Below are positions 28,264 to 38,583 of a stretch of DNA of 64,000 nt, one piece after another. The translations under genes were made by a program, and so were the position numbers. Each line of letters starts with the position of its first letter. Positions within the stretch are counted from its first letter, which is position 1. The notes under the pieces are model-generated. The model had not been told where the DNA came from, did not search any database, and saw only the letters and a list, made by a program, of their open reading frames with translations. Source of the DNA: JADLCX01 sp964630785 (GTDB taxonomy: Bacteria; Planctomycetota; Phycisphaerae; Phycisphaerales; UBA1924); NCBI GenBank assembly GCA_964630785.1, contig CAZVZG010000020.1, positions 1 to 64,000 of the forward strand, given 5' to 3'.

Positions 28264-29225
28264 GGGCACACCTCCCGCCGGGCGGGCTTCTCCTCCGTCG
28301 CCCCGACCGGCAATCTCAAGTTCGCGACAATGTCCACATCCCATTCATCACCCCGGGCCGAGAACGAAACCCGGCCACGCAGGTCGCTCCCCGCAAGGCC
28401 CTCGATCAGCGTCAGGCCCAACCCCCCGCCGCGCCCCTCGCCGGGGCGCGCGGGCGCTTCGACCGGCCGTTCGCGCCACTTCATCTCCACGCTCACCCCA
28501 TCGCCCCGCACCACCGGCATCCACTCCAGCGCGATCCGCCCGCAGGGCGCGCCCGGAACCGCCGGCGCCCGCAGCGCGCCGTGCTTGGCCGCGTTGGTCA
28601 ACAGTTCATGAACGATCATCGCCATCGCGTTGGCCTCGCGGCTGTTGAGCAGCACCGACGGCCCGGTCAGCCGCACGACGCCCGCCGCCCGCTCGTCCAC
28701 CGCCACGATCCGTTCCACCAACTCCCGCAGCTCGATCCCCGACCCGTGCGTGCTCGCGATCAGGTTGTACGCCTCGCGCAGCGACGCGATCTTCCCCCGC
28801 AGCGAGCTCGCGATGTCTCCCGGACGCGCCGCGCCGCCCTCGTACATGCCGATCAGCCCCAACAGCGCCGACAGGTTGTTCCGCACCCGGTGGTCCAGTT
28901 CCGCACGCAGCATCCGCTCGCGATCCAGCGCGCTCTCCAGGTCCGCCATCGCCCCGCGTAACTCCGCCTGCGCCGCCGCCCGACGGTCCACCTCGCGCCT
29001 CAGCCGCAACAGCACCCACAGCGTCAGCACGCACGCCAGCACGCTCAGCGCGATGGTCGTCGTCAGCGTCGCCGTCACCTCCCCGATCTGTTGCGGCCGC
29101 CTTCTCGCCCACCCCAGCAGCACCACGTCCGCGTTCGACACCACCGCCGCCGCCACCGGCAGCAGCACCAGCGCCCACACGGGCACACGCTTGCGTTTGG
29201 CTTCCTTGCTCGCGCCGCGCTCCAC
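28260..29225 (-). CDS. Membrane HWE/HisKA_2-type sensor histidine kinase
   Basis: A 321-residue kinase. A positively charged N-terminus (SKEAKRKR) is followed by two membrane segments (PVWALVLLPVAAAVV and TTTIALSVLACVLTLWVLL) with only a short loop between them, a coiled coil, a HisKA_2/HWE dimerisation box ELDHRVRNNLSALLGLI with the phosphorylated histidine near residue 110, and a HATPase with VHELLTNAAKHGALR and GGGLGLTLIEGL. This subfamily commonly pairs with ANTAR regulators such as the one that overlaps its stop. GTG 29225 is chosen because AGGA lies five bases upstream; ATGs at 29315 and a GTG at 29333 are open but lack such sites. Signal unknown: hardly any extracytoplasmic domain. Confidence 0.85.
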   Translation of the reverse strand: MERGASKEAKRKRVPVWALVLLPVAAAVVSNADVVLLGWARRRPQQIGEVTATLTTTIALSVLACVLTLWVLLRLRREVDRRAAAQAELRGAMADLESALDRERMLRAELDHRVRNNLSALLGLIGMYEGGAARPGDIASSLRGKIASLREAYNLIASTHGSGIELRELVERIVAVDERAAGVVRLTGPSVLLNSREANAMAMIVHELLTNAAKHGALRAPAVPGAPCGRIALEWMPVVRGDGVSVEMKWRERPVEAPARPGEGRGGGLGLTLIEGLAGSDLRGRVSFSARGDEWDVDIVANLRLPVGATEEKPARREVCP

Positions 29226-29462
29226 CCGTGTCCTCACACAGCGCACGCCTACGGCCAACGCCGCAGGCCTACGCCACGTCGCGGGGCGGACGCGCGGACG
29301 CCCCTCGTGCTCCATGTTTGTACGCCGAAGCACCCGCCGTCGTTCGTACTCTTGATCCCCTGTTGAGGGCGTATGAAGACGCCCTTCCAGAGAGCCGGGC
29401 GGCAGCCGACGCCCGACCGCCGTCGCTCACACCCCCACCACCGGTTCCATTACCCTGCCCCC

Positions 29463-30209
29463 ATGCCCGCCCACGCCGACCCGCCCATCGGCATCCTCGG
29501 CTTCGGCCACTTCGGTCGCGCGCTGCACTCCCTGACCTGCGCTGCCAAGGCCCCCGCGCTCGTTCACGACCCCGCGCTCACCGCCCCCCCGCCCGGCCTC
29601 GCGCTCGCCGACTCCGCGCCCGAGCTCGCCCGCGCCGCGCGCACGCTCATCCTCTGCATCCCCGTCGAAGCCCTCGAACCCGCGCTCGCAGCCATGCGCC
29701 CGCACCTCACGTCCGAGCACCTCGTCCTCGACGTAAGCAGCGTCAAGGTCCGGCCCGCGCGGTCGATGTCGAACCTCCTCGGTCGCGACGTCCCCTGGTG
29801 CGCCACGCACCCGCTCTTCGGGCCCGCCGCGCTGGCTCGCTCCGAGCGACCTCTGCGCGCCGTCGTCTGTCCCAACGACCAGCACCCCGGCGCACACGCC
29901 CGCGCTCGCGCGCTCTACGAGCGCCTCGGCTGCGAGGTGATCGAACAAACCCCCGACGAGCACGACCGCCTCATGGCCCAGACCCACGCGCTGGCCTTCT
30001 TCATCGCCCGCGCCCTCATCGACACCGACGCCGGGCGCGGCGCCGCCTTCGTCCCGCCTTCCTTCAAGGCCCTGGCCCAGACCGTCGAGACCGTCCGCGC
30101 CGACGCCGGCCACCTCTTCGACACCATCCAGCGCGACAACCCCCACGCCCGCGCGGCCCGCCAATGCCTCCTCGACGCGCTCACACGCATCCATCGGTCA
30201 CTCGGCTGA
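29463..30209 (+). CDS. tyrA: Prephenate/arogenate dehydrogenase-like protein
   Basis: A 248-residue NAD(P)-dependent dehydrogenase resembling TyrA, which oxidatively decarboxylates prephenate in tyrosine synthesis. The nucleotide-binding motif PIGILGFGHFGRAL begins at residue 8; VLDVSSVKVRPARSM, CATHPLFGP (catalytic/substrate His) and MAQTHALAFFIARAL are characteristic of the family. No chorismate mutase or ACT domain is fused. ATG 29463 begins at the conserved start; the frame open from 29373 reads through repeat-like sequence. It is a single gene, divergent from the HWE kinase and followed by a palindromic repeat 37 bases after the stop. Substrate preference (prephenate or arogenate) cannot be read from sequence. 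Confidence 0.8.
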   Translation: MPAHADPPIGILGFGHFGRALHSLTCAAKAPALVHDPALTAPPPGLALADSAPELARAARTLILCIPVEALEPALAAMRPHLTSEHLVLDVSSVKVRPARSMSNLLGRDVPWCATHPLFGPAALARSERPLRAVVCPNDQHPGAHARARALYERLGCEVIEQTPDEHDRLMAQTHALAFFIARALIDTDAGRGAAFVPPSFKALAQTVETVRADAGHLFDTIQRDNPHARAARQCLLDALTRIHRSLG

Positions 30210-30245
30210 CCCGCCGCCCCGCCGACGACAACAACACCCTGCAAA

Positions 30246-30282
30246 CCTCCCCCTCCCAGCGGGAGGGGGCCGGGGGGAGGGC
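30246..30282. repeat. CTCCCCCTCCC hairpin repeat, copy A
   Basis: A CTCCCCCTCCC arm, 3-base loop AGC, then a GGGAGGGGG arm followed by CCGGGGGGAGGGC. Located between the tyrA-like gene and the first zinc-ribbon membrane protein. Other copies at 31176, 32115 (diverged), 51099, 60482 and 61351. Confidence 0.8.
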
Positions 30283-30320
30283 CAAGAAACCAATCGACCA
30301 CCCGCCGCGCCCCACCGCCC

Positions 30321-31163
30321 TCAACCCGCCCGCTCCCGCCGCGCCGCCTCCGCTCGCCACACGCTCCTGGGCACGATCGCCGCCGCCGCCACCGCCAGCA
30401 TGGCGGCGTGCCAGACGGCGCCCATCAGGAGGTCGAGCACCTCACCGGTCGTCTGCAAGTTCCAGTAGTATTGGTCAGGCATCAAGATGCCCTTGCCCCG
30501 CGGCGCCGCCGCGTTCAACATCGAACGGCACCACCATCCCGCGACCACCAGCACGAACCCAAGCGCCACCAGGACGCACGCCGCGCGCCCGAACCAACGA
30601 TTCCCGGCCGCATGGGCGATTCCCGCGACACGAACCACCACAAGCGCCGCCGCGCCCAGGAGCAGCCCTGGACCCACGGTGTTTCCCAGTTCAAAGTACC
30701 AGGGAATCCGGACCTGACTCAACCATGCCCCGATCGAAATGCCGTTGAAGACTCTCCAATAGGATGCGTTGAGCAGCTCAAAGATCGCAACCCCCACGGC
30801 GACGACCAGCGGCCACCGCGCCTCCCAACGTGTCCGGGCGGTGGGCCGGGCCAGCGTCATCACACCAATCGCGGCAACCAACACCAACGCGACGATGCAG
30901 AACGGCGCATGGACCGTCCTGTCACCGTCGGACCCCCCAGTGAACTTCGCGCGCGTGAGGCTCAAGTCGATCAGCGCCGCCCCACCCATCCCCCACCCGA
31001 TCATCGCCAGCCCCAGCGACAATACCGCCGCGAGCCGCGCTCGCATCGCCGGCTTGCAATACCCCACCCCGCACTCCGGGCACACCCCCTCATCTTCTCG
31101 CATCGCCCCCAGATCATAGAAGCACTTGGAACACAGCAACCTCTCGCCCGGTGTCGTACCCAT
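30321..31163 (-). CDS. Zinc-ribbon membrane protein, tandem paralogue 1
   Basis: A 280-residue protein not recognised as a named family. The N-terminus has a zinc ribbon CSKCFYDLGAMREDEGVCPECG (Cys pairs at roughly 12/15 and 28/31), followed by about six hydrophobic membrane segments. Such ribbon-plus-membrane proteins are common in planctomycetes, often without known function. The neighbour at 31242-32102 is a clear paralogue: the first 40 residues are almost identical and membrane topology matches, so the pair arose by tandem duplication. ATG 31163 is used; a GTG at 31169 lies six bases after GGGGGAGG, which is part of repeat copy B, so the repeat may supply the ribosome binding site. Flanked by repeat copies A and B. 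Confidence 0.7.
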   Translation of the reverse strand: MGTTPGERLLCSKCFYDLGAMREDEGVCPECGVGYCKPAMRARLAAVLSLGLAMIGWGMGGAALIDLSLTRAKFTGGSDGDRTVHAPFCIVALVLVAAIGVMTLARPTARTRWEARWPLVVAVGVAIFELLNASYWRVFNGISIGAWLSQVRIPWYFELGNTVGPGLLLGAAALVVVRVAGIAHAAGNRWFGRAACVLVALGFVLVVAGWWCRSMLNAAAPRGKGILMPDQYYWNLQTTGEVLDLLMGAVWHAAMLAVAAAAIVPRSVWRAEAARRERAG

Positions 31164-31175
31164 GACCACAGCATA

Positions 31176-31212
31176 CCTCCCCCTCCCAGAGGGAGGGGGC
31201 CGGGGGGAGGGC
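31176..31212. repeat. CTCCCCCTCCC hairpin repeat, copy B
   Basis: Same structure as copy A, with loop AGA. It lies 12 bases upstream of the ATG of paralogue 1 and 29 bases beyond the stop of paralogue 2. On the minus strand it offers GGGAGG, a possible ribosome binding site. Confidence 0.85.
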
Positions 31213-31241
31213 AAGATGAGCGACCGACCGCCCCACCGCCA

Positions 31242-32102
31242 TCAACCCGCGCCGACCCGCCCCGCCCCCTCCGCCCGCCACAGCGCCCTCACCACCACCG
31301 CTGCGACTCCGACCGCCACCATCGCCAAGCCCCGAAGCGTGCCCAACGCGATGTCGAGCGCATCAACGGTCGCCTGCTGGTTGGAGAAGCCGGGCGGGAC
31401 AACCCTGCCCGGTGCAAGCCGGGGCCTCAGCCAAATCCCCGGCATCCCCGTGTAGTCGTCTCCTTCGTACCCCCACCTCACCCACTGCGCCGCCAGCCCC
31501 AGGAGCACCAGCACGCCCACCGTGCGTGCAAACCACCGACACCCCGGCCCGCCGACCTCGCGCACCATCCGGGCCACCACCAGCATCGCCGTGCCGATCA
31601 GCAGCCACGTCCCCACCGCGTTCGCACGCTGAAGAATCCACAGGATCCAAGTTCCCCCCAACCACCCGATGGGCCATCTGCCGTTGAACACCCTCCAGTA
31701 ATCCATGTTCAACAGCGCGGCCAGCAAGTACGCGGCCGCGATCACCGCCGGCCACCGGCACATCCACCGTGAATGCGCGCTCGCCCGGGCCAGCAACACC
31801 ACGCCGCACGCCGCAAGAACGGCCGCGGCGTTGAAACTCAAGACCGCGCTGAACCTCACCATGGGGGTGGACTCTCCCGCGGCCACCGCGGACGAGAGTC
31901 CCATGTCCAGCAACACCGCGCCGACCATCCCCCACGCAACCATCGTCAACCCCACCGACACCACCGCCCGCCGCCGCGCCCGCATCAAGGGCTTGCGGTA
32001 CCCCAGTCCGCACTCCGGACACACCCCCTCATCTTCGCGCATCGCCCGCAGTTCGTAAAAGCACCCCGAACACAACAACCGCTCGCCCGGTGTCGTACCC
32101 AT
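31242..32102 (-). CDS. Zinc-ribbon membrane protein, tandem paralogue 2
   Basis: A 286-residue paralogue of the preceding gene: same MGTTPGERLLCS start, the same zinc-ribbon cysteines (CSGCFYELRAMREDEGVCPECG), the same WRVFNG motif in the middle, and about six membrane segments. The C-terminal halves have diverged more than the N-terminal 40 residues. A 26-base diverged repeat (copy C) sits 12 bases upstream, matching the spacing of copy B in front of paralogue 1. The ATG 32102 matches the start of paralogue 1. Function unknown; membrane location and probable zinc binding are inferred from sequence. The two proteins may have been duplicated by recombination between repeats. Confidence 0.7.
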   Translation of the reverse strand: MGTTPGERLLCSGCFYELRAMREDEGVCPECGLGYRKPLMRARRRAVVSVGLTMVAWGMVGAVLLDMGLSSAVAAGESTPMVRFSAVLSFNAAAVLAACGVVLLARASAHSRWMCRWPAVIAAAYLLAALLNMDYWRVFNGRWPIGWLGGTWILWILQRANAVGTWLLIGTAMLVVARMVREVGGPGCRWFARTVGVLVLLGLAAQWVRWGYEGDDYTGMPGIWLRPRLAPGRVVPPGFSNQQATVDALDIALGTLRGLAMVAVGVAAVVVRALWRAEGAGRVGAG

Positions 32103-32114
32103 CACCACAGCATA

Positions 32115-32140
32115 CCTCCCCGTCCCTTGGGGAGGGCGGG
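32115..32140. repeat. Diverged CTCCCC hairpin repeat, copy C
   Basis: CTCCCC and GGGGAG flank a short loop. It ends exactly against the stop codon of gyrB (32141) and is 12 bases from the start of paralogue 2, at the spacing seen for copy B. Confidence 0.55.
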
Positions 32141-34920
<2,780 letters not shown>

Positions 34921-34927
<7 letters not shown>

Positions 34928-34946
34928 GGGGCTTCCAGCCCATGCC
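34921..34946. repeat. GTGGCATGGGC repeat, copy 2 (partial) at the gyrB start
   Basis: Only the first hairpin module is present (GTGGCATGGGGCTTCCAGCC then CATGCC). It overlaps the gyrB start codon and its GGAAG site, so the repeat provides part of the gyrB translation signal. Confidence 0.6.
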
Positions 34947-35002
34947 GCAAAGTATATGCAAACACGGCCCCGATTCAGGCCGCGCGGATAGGCTGTGGCG
35001 GC

Positions 35003-35872
35003 TTGAAAACCGCCCCCGAACACGCCATCCGGACCGACCCGGACTTCGACCGCGACGTGCAGTTTGCGCACACCGCGGCCCAGATGCGCCGGCCCCGATC
35101 GGCCGCGGGGTTGGTCATCGGCTGGGGGATCGCGGGGGCGATCTACGCGGCCATCCTCTTCCTCCGCATGGTCGCCCGGGCCCTGCACCTGCCCGCTTCG
35201 GCGATGAGCGCGGCCTGGGTGGTCGTCGCCGCGGCGTCGGTCGCGTGGGGGCTGTGGTTGTTCGTGCGCTGGGTGCGGGCGACGCGCACGCTCCCGCCCA
35301 ACTACGTCTCCAGCGACGAGCGCTACCGCGTCCGCTGCGCGGGGGGCGAGGAGCGGCTCGCGGCCCTGCACAGGATCGGGCCCATCGAAGACACGCCCTT
35401 CGAGCCGCAGGAGTTCACCGGCTACCTCGTGCTGCCGCCCGCGGCGCGGATGGTCGCGGTGTGGATCGCGACCTCCGTCCTCATCGGCGCGGCGGCCCTC
35501 CTGGCCAATCTCACGCGGGCGCTGCCCTCGATGTCGGTCTTCGTTTTCTACGGGGCGTTCGCCGCGGGCGGGGTCATGGTCGCGCTGCTTTGGCCGACGA
35601 AAATCCGCGTCGTGCCCGGCCGCGTCGAGGTCGAGCGGTCGCTGGTGTTCCATCCCGAGCGGCCCGAGCGGAGGGTGTACACGCTGCGCACCTCGCGCGT
35701 GCTCGTGGACCTCCGCAAGTGGCGGGCCCACGTCACCGGCCCCTCGCCCGAGACCTCGCTGGACCTGTGGCTCTGGCCCGTGCGCGGCCGCCTCGAGCTC
35801 GCCCACGCCCTGCTCATGGGAGCGGTCTCGACGGCGAGCCCGCCCCCGCCGCCGCTCCCACCCCCCTCCTAA
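35003..35872 (+). CDS. Membrane protein of unknown function
   Basis: A 289-residue protein with four hydrophobic segments in two hairpins (GLVIGWGIAGAIYAAILFL, SAAWVVVAAASVAWGLWLFV, VAVWIATSVLIGAAALL, VFVFYGAFAAGGVMVALLW), each pair joined by a short loop, and soluble domains of about 65 and 85 residues after them. The C-terminal soluble part has a PH-like strand pattern (IRVVPGRVEVERSLVF). No catalytic motif. The first codon is uncertain: a TTG at 35003 gives good coding-like sequence with third-position G/C, while ATG 35084 would trim it by 27 residues. Ends in a proline-rich tail. Divergently arranged from gyrB. Not recognised as a named family. Confidence 0.55.
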   Translation: MKTAPEHAIRTDPDFDRDVQFAHTAAQMRRPRSAAGLVIGWGIAGAIYAAILFLRMVARALHLPASAMSAAWVVVAAASVAWGLWLFVRWVRATRTLPPNYVSSDERYRVRCAGGEERLAALHRIGPIEDTPFEPQEFTGYLVLPPAARMVAVWIATSVLIGAAALLANLTRALPSMSVFVFYGAFAAGGVMVALLWPTKIRVVPGRVEVERSLVFHPERPERRVYTLRTSRVLVDLRKWRAHVTGPSPETSLDLWLWPVRGRLELAHALLMGAVSTASPPPPPLPPPS

Positions 35873-36157
35873 TCGACACCCGATCGACGTGCGGATCATT
35901 CACGCATCGCCATCCGCGCCAGGAACCCATCGGTTCCGGCGTTATCAACAGAGCGTTCAGCGTTCGCCACCCACGCGAGCACGTGGGTAACCAACCCCGT
36001 TAGGCTTACCCGTGCCGAATGGAAATGCCCCTCAATCGCTCCTAAGAACGCCATGTCGGCGCGGGCATCGCGGCCCATCCGCGCCCGCGGGCCCGCGCCG
36101 GGCGGCGCCCGGCGAAGGCGGTTTCCATCCCGGCCCGGTCGCGGAGGGAGCAGCACG

Positions 36158-36760
36158 ATGTGGGACTTGCTCTTCACAGGTCACGCCGTCTGGTTCTCGA
36201 TCCCCGCTCTGGTGGGCACCGGGCTGTTCCTGCTCAAGTTCGTGCTCATGCTCGCCGGCGGCGACGCCCACGACGCCGCGGGCGCCCACGACGCGCTCGA
36301 CGTCCACGACGGCTTCGACGCGCACGATGCCGCCAACTCCGCCCACGACGCCGCCGACCTGAAACTCATCTCGGTCCAGGGCGTGCTCGCCTTCCTCATG
36401 GGCTTCGGCTGGACCGGCCTGCTGGTCGTCTCCTCCACGCGCACGCAACTGGTCATCGCCCTCGCCGCGGCCGCCGCCGCCGGCTCCGTCTGCATGTACC
36501 TCATGGCCCGCGTCATGGCCGCCATGCGGAACCTCCAGGCCAGCGGCAACGTCACCGCCAAACAAGCGGTGGGGACGATCGGCACCGTCTACGTGGGCGT
36601 GCCCGGCGACGGCAAGGGCTCCGGCCAAGTCACCGTCGTGATCGACCAGAAGCAGCGGACCTACAACGCCGTCACCGCCGGCGACGGCCTCTCCCGCGAC
36701 ACCAGGGTGCGAGTCATCGGGGTTCAGGGCCAGAACACACTCATGGTGGAACCGGCCTGA
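36158..36760 (+). CDS. NfeD-like membrane protein
   Basis: A 200-residue NfeD-type protein: two N-terminal membrane segments (FSIPALVGTGLFLLKFVLML and a pair in the middle), then a C-terminal OB-fold-like domain (VGTIGTVYVGVPGDGKGSGQVTV). NfeD proteins usually partner SPFH proteins; the next gene is a flotillin-like SPFH protein, so this is a NfeD-flotillin pair. An unusual loop (HDAAGAHDALDVHDGFD...) has about six His-Asp pairs and may bind metal. ATG 36158 has GGAGGGAG upstream. Location in the inner membrane with the OB domain facing the periplasm or cytoplasm cannot be decided from sequence. Confidence 0.8.
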   Translation: MWDLLFTGHAVWFSIPALVGTGLFLLKFVLMLAGGDAHDAAGAHDALDVHDGFDAHDAANSAHDAADLKLISVQGVLAFLMGFGWTGLLVVSSTRTQLVIALAAAAAAGSVCMYLMARVMAAMRNLQASGNVTAKQAVGTIGTVYVGVPGDGKGSGQVTVVIDQKQRTYNAVTAGDGLSRDTRVRVIGVQGQNTLMVEPA

Positions 36761-36854
36761 GCAGGGCCGCGACGCCGACTTTGGTAGTCTGGACGCCCCC
36801 GGCGCACGCGCCGCGGGCCAACCGCCGCGCACGCGGCAGAAGGGGAGGCTCAGC

Positions 36855-38507
36855 ATGATCCGGATGCTCGCACAAGGCAACAGCATCGTCAGAACAACCC
36901 CCAGCGACCTGACGCTCTTCGACGTCGCACTCTGGGGCGGCATCCTGGCCCTGGGCCTGGTCATCGTCGTCACGGCCCTCTGGCTCGTCAAACGCTACCG
37001 CCGATGCCCGTCCAACCAGATCCTCGTCGTCTACGGGCGCGTCGGCGGCCAGAAGGCCAGCAAGTGCATCCACGGCGGCGGCGTGCTCGTCTGGCCGTTG
37101 ATCCAGGACTACGCCTACATCTCGCTCGAGCCCTTCGTCATCGACATCCCCCTCGAGGGCGCGCTCTCGCAGAACAACATCCGCGTCAACGTCCCCAGCA
37201 CCTTCACCGTCGGCGTCAGCACCGACCCCGTGCTCATGAACAACGCCGCCGAGCGCCTGCTCGGGCTCAACCTCCAGCAGATCCGCGAGCTTGTGCAGGA
37301 CATCATCCTCGGCCAGCTCCGACTGGTCATCGCCACCCTCACGATCGAGGAGATCAACCGCGACCGTGAGAAGTTCATGACCCTCATCAACGCCAACGTC
37401 GCCCAGGAGATCAACAAGGTCGGCCTCGACCTCATCAACGTCAACGTCCGCGACATCACCGACGAGTCCGGCTACATCCAGGCCACCGGCAAGCGAGCCG
37501 CCGCCGAGGCCATCAACCGCGCCAAGGTCGAGGTCGCCCAGCAGGAGCAGAGCGGCGCCACCGGCGAGGCCATGGCCCTGCGCGAGAAAACCATCAACGT
37601 CGCCCGCGAGCAGACCACCGCCGTCCAGGGCCAGAAGGAACTCGAGCAGGAGCAGCGCATCCGCGTCGCCGCGCTCGAAGCCGAGGCCGTCAAGGGCGAG
37701 GTCGAGTCCCGCCGCGTCCGCGAGATCGCCGTCGCCGAGCGCGAGGCCGAGATCACCGCCGCCAAAAAGCTCGCCGAGCAGGACCAGCGCATCCGCGTCG
37801 CCGATTCCGAGGCCAAGGCCCGCACCGGCGAGAACACCTCCGCCGCGCTCGTGGCCAAGAGCGAGGCCGAGCTCGCCGAGATCCGCGCCGACGCCAAGCG
37901 ACGCGCCGACGTCGCCGCGGCCAAGGCCCTCGAAGCCATCCTCACCGCCCAGCGCGAGCAGGAGCTCGCCCGCCTCGCCAAGGAGCAGCTCGCCCCGCAG
38001 GAGGTCGAGAAGAAGCGGATCGAGCTCGCCGCCGCGGCCGAGGCCGAAAAGCGGCGCATCGAGGCCCAGGGCGACGCGGACGCGATCCTCGCCAAGTTCG
38101 AGGCCGAGGCCACCGGCACGCAGAAGGTGCTGGAGGCCAAGGCCGAGGGCTACCGCCAGCTCATCGCCGCCTGCGGCAGCAACCCGCAGGTCGGCCCCAC
38201 CCTGCTGCTCATCGAGCAACTGCCCAAGCTCGTGGCCGAGCAGGTCAAGGCCATCCAGAACCTCAAGATCGACAAGATCACCGTCTGGGACACCGGCACG
38301 GGCGGCGGCGGGGGGGGGGGGGGGGTGCCCGGGATCAGCGGTTCCGGCCGCAACACCACCGCCGACTGGCTCAGCGGCATGGTCGGCGCGCTCCCCCGCC
38401 TGCACGAGCTGGCCCAGCAGGCCGGCATCGAACTGCCGCAGGCATTGGGCAAGATCCAGGAGAGCGGCCCGCCGCCGATGGTCGACGAGAACGGCAAGGG
38501 GATCTAG
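36855..38507 (+). CDS. Flotillin-like SPFH/band-7 membrane scaffold protein
   Basis: A 550-residue protein with one N-terminal membrane helix (ILALGLVIVVTALWLV), an SPFH domain (about 45-190) and a long Glu/Ala/Lys-rich coiled coil of about 220 residues with many EA repeats, as in flotillins and YqiK. It probably oligomerises into a membrane-associated scaffold. The C-terminal third contains a 16-G homopolymer coding for a glycine run (38310-38325) before a helical tail (GRNTTADWLSGMVGALPRLHELAQQAG). Its start has GGGGAGG seven bases upstream. It follows the NfeD gene by 94 bases, forming a known pairing. A hairpin at 38512-38553 directly after the stop may act as transcript end or stabiliser. 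Confidence 0.9.
   Translation: MIRMLAQGNSIVRTTPSDLTLFDVALWGGILALGLVIVVTALWLVKRYRRCPSNQILVVYGRVGGQKASKCIHGGGVLVWPLIQDYAYISLEPFVIDIPLEGALSQNNIRVNVPSTFTVGVSTDPVLMNNAAERLLGLNLQQIRELVQDIILGQLRLVIATLTIEEINRDREKFMTLINANVAQEINKVGLDLINVNVRDITDESGYIQATGKRAAAEAINRAKVEVAQQEQSGATGEAMALREKTINVAREQTTAVQGQKELEQEQRIRVAALEAEAVKGEVESRRVREIAVAEREAEITAAKKLAEQDQRIRVADSEAKARTGENTSAALVAKSEAELAEIRADAKRRADVAAAKALEAILTAQREQELARLAKEQLAPQEVEKKRIELAAAAEAEKRRIEAQGDADAILAKFEAEATGTQKVLEAKAEGYRQLIAACGSNPQVGPTLLLIEQLPKLVAEQVKAIQNLKIDKITVWDTGTGGGGGGGGVPGISGSGRNTTADWLSGMVGALPRLHELAQQAGIELPQALGKIQESGPPPMVDENGKGI
38310..38325 (+). repeat. G16 homopolymer in the flotillin gene
   Basis: Sixteen consecutive G residues within the coding sequence, preceded by GGC repeats. 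They encode glycines in the linker before the tail. Slippage by one base would shift the frame. Confidence 0.9.
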
Positions 38508-38511
38508 CAAC

Positions 38512-38553
38512 GGCCACAGGCTGGCCGCGGCTCCGAGCGGCCCGCCTGTGGTC
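38512..38553. repeat. Hairpin after the flotillin gene, related to the GCTCTG-loop family
   Basis: Arms 38512-38528 and 38537-38553 pair at 15 of 17 positions; the loop region GGCTCCGA resembles GCTCTGA in the hairpins at 14128 and 15927, and the arms begin with the same CCACAGGC/GCCTGTGG. It lies just after the flotillin stop codon. No T-run follows. Confidence 0.65.
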
Positions 38554-38583
38554 AGCGCGAGTGTTCCGCTACGCTGGCCCTCC

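Noticed and set aside
34928..35899. Extended N-terminus of gyrB (324 further codons)
   Set aside because: Composition changes to Arg/Gly/Asp-rich nonsense and overlaps the divergent membrane-protein gene; GyrB begins near 34927.
36105..36157. GC palindromes before the NfeD gene as another repeat copy
   Set aside because: Although GC-rich with CGCCGGGCG-like parts, it does not match the arms of any listed family.
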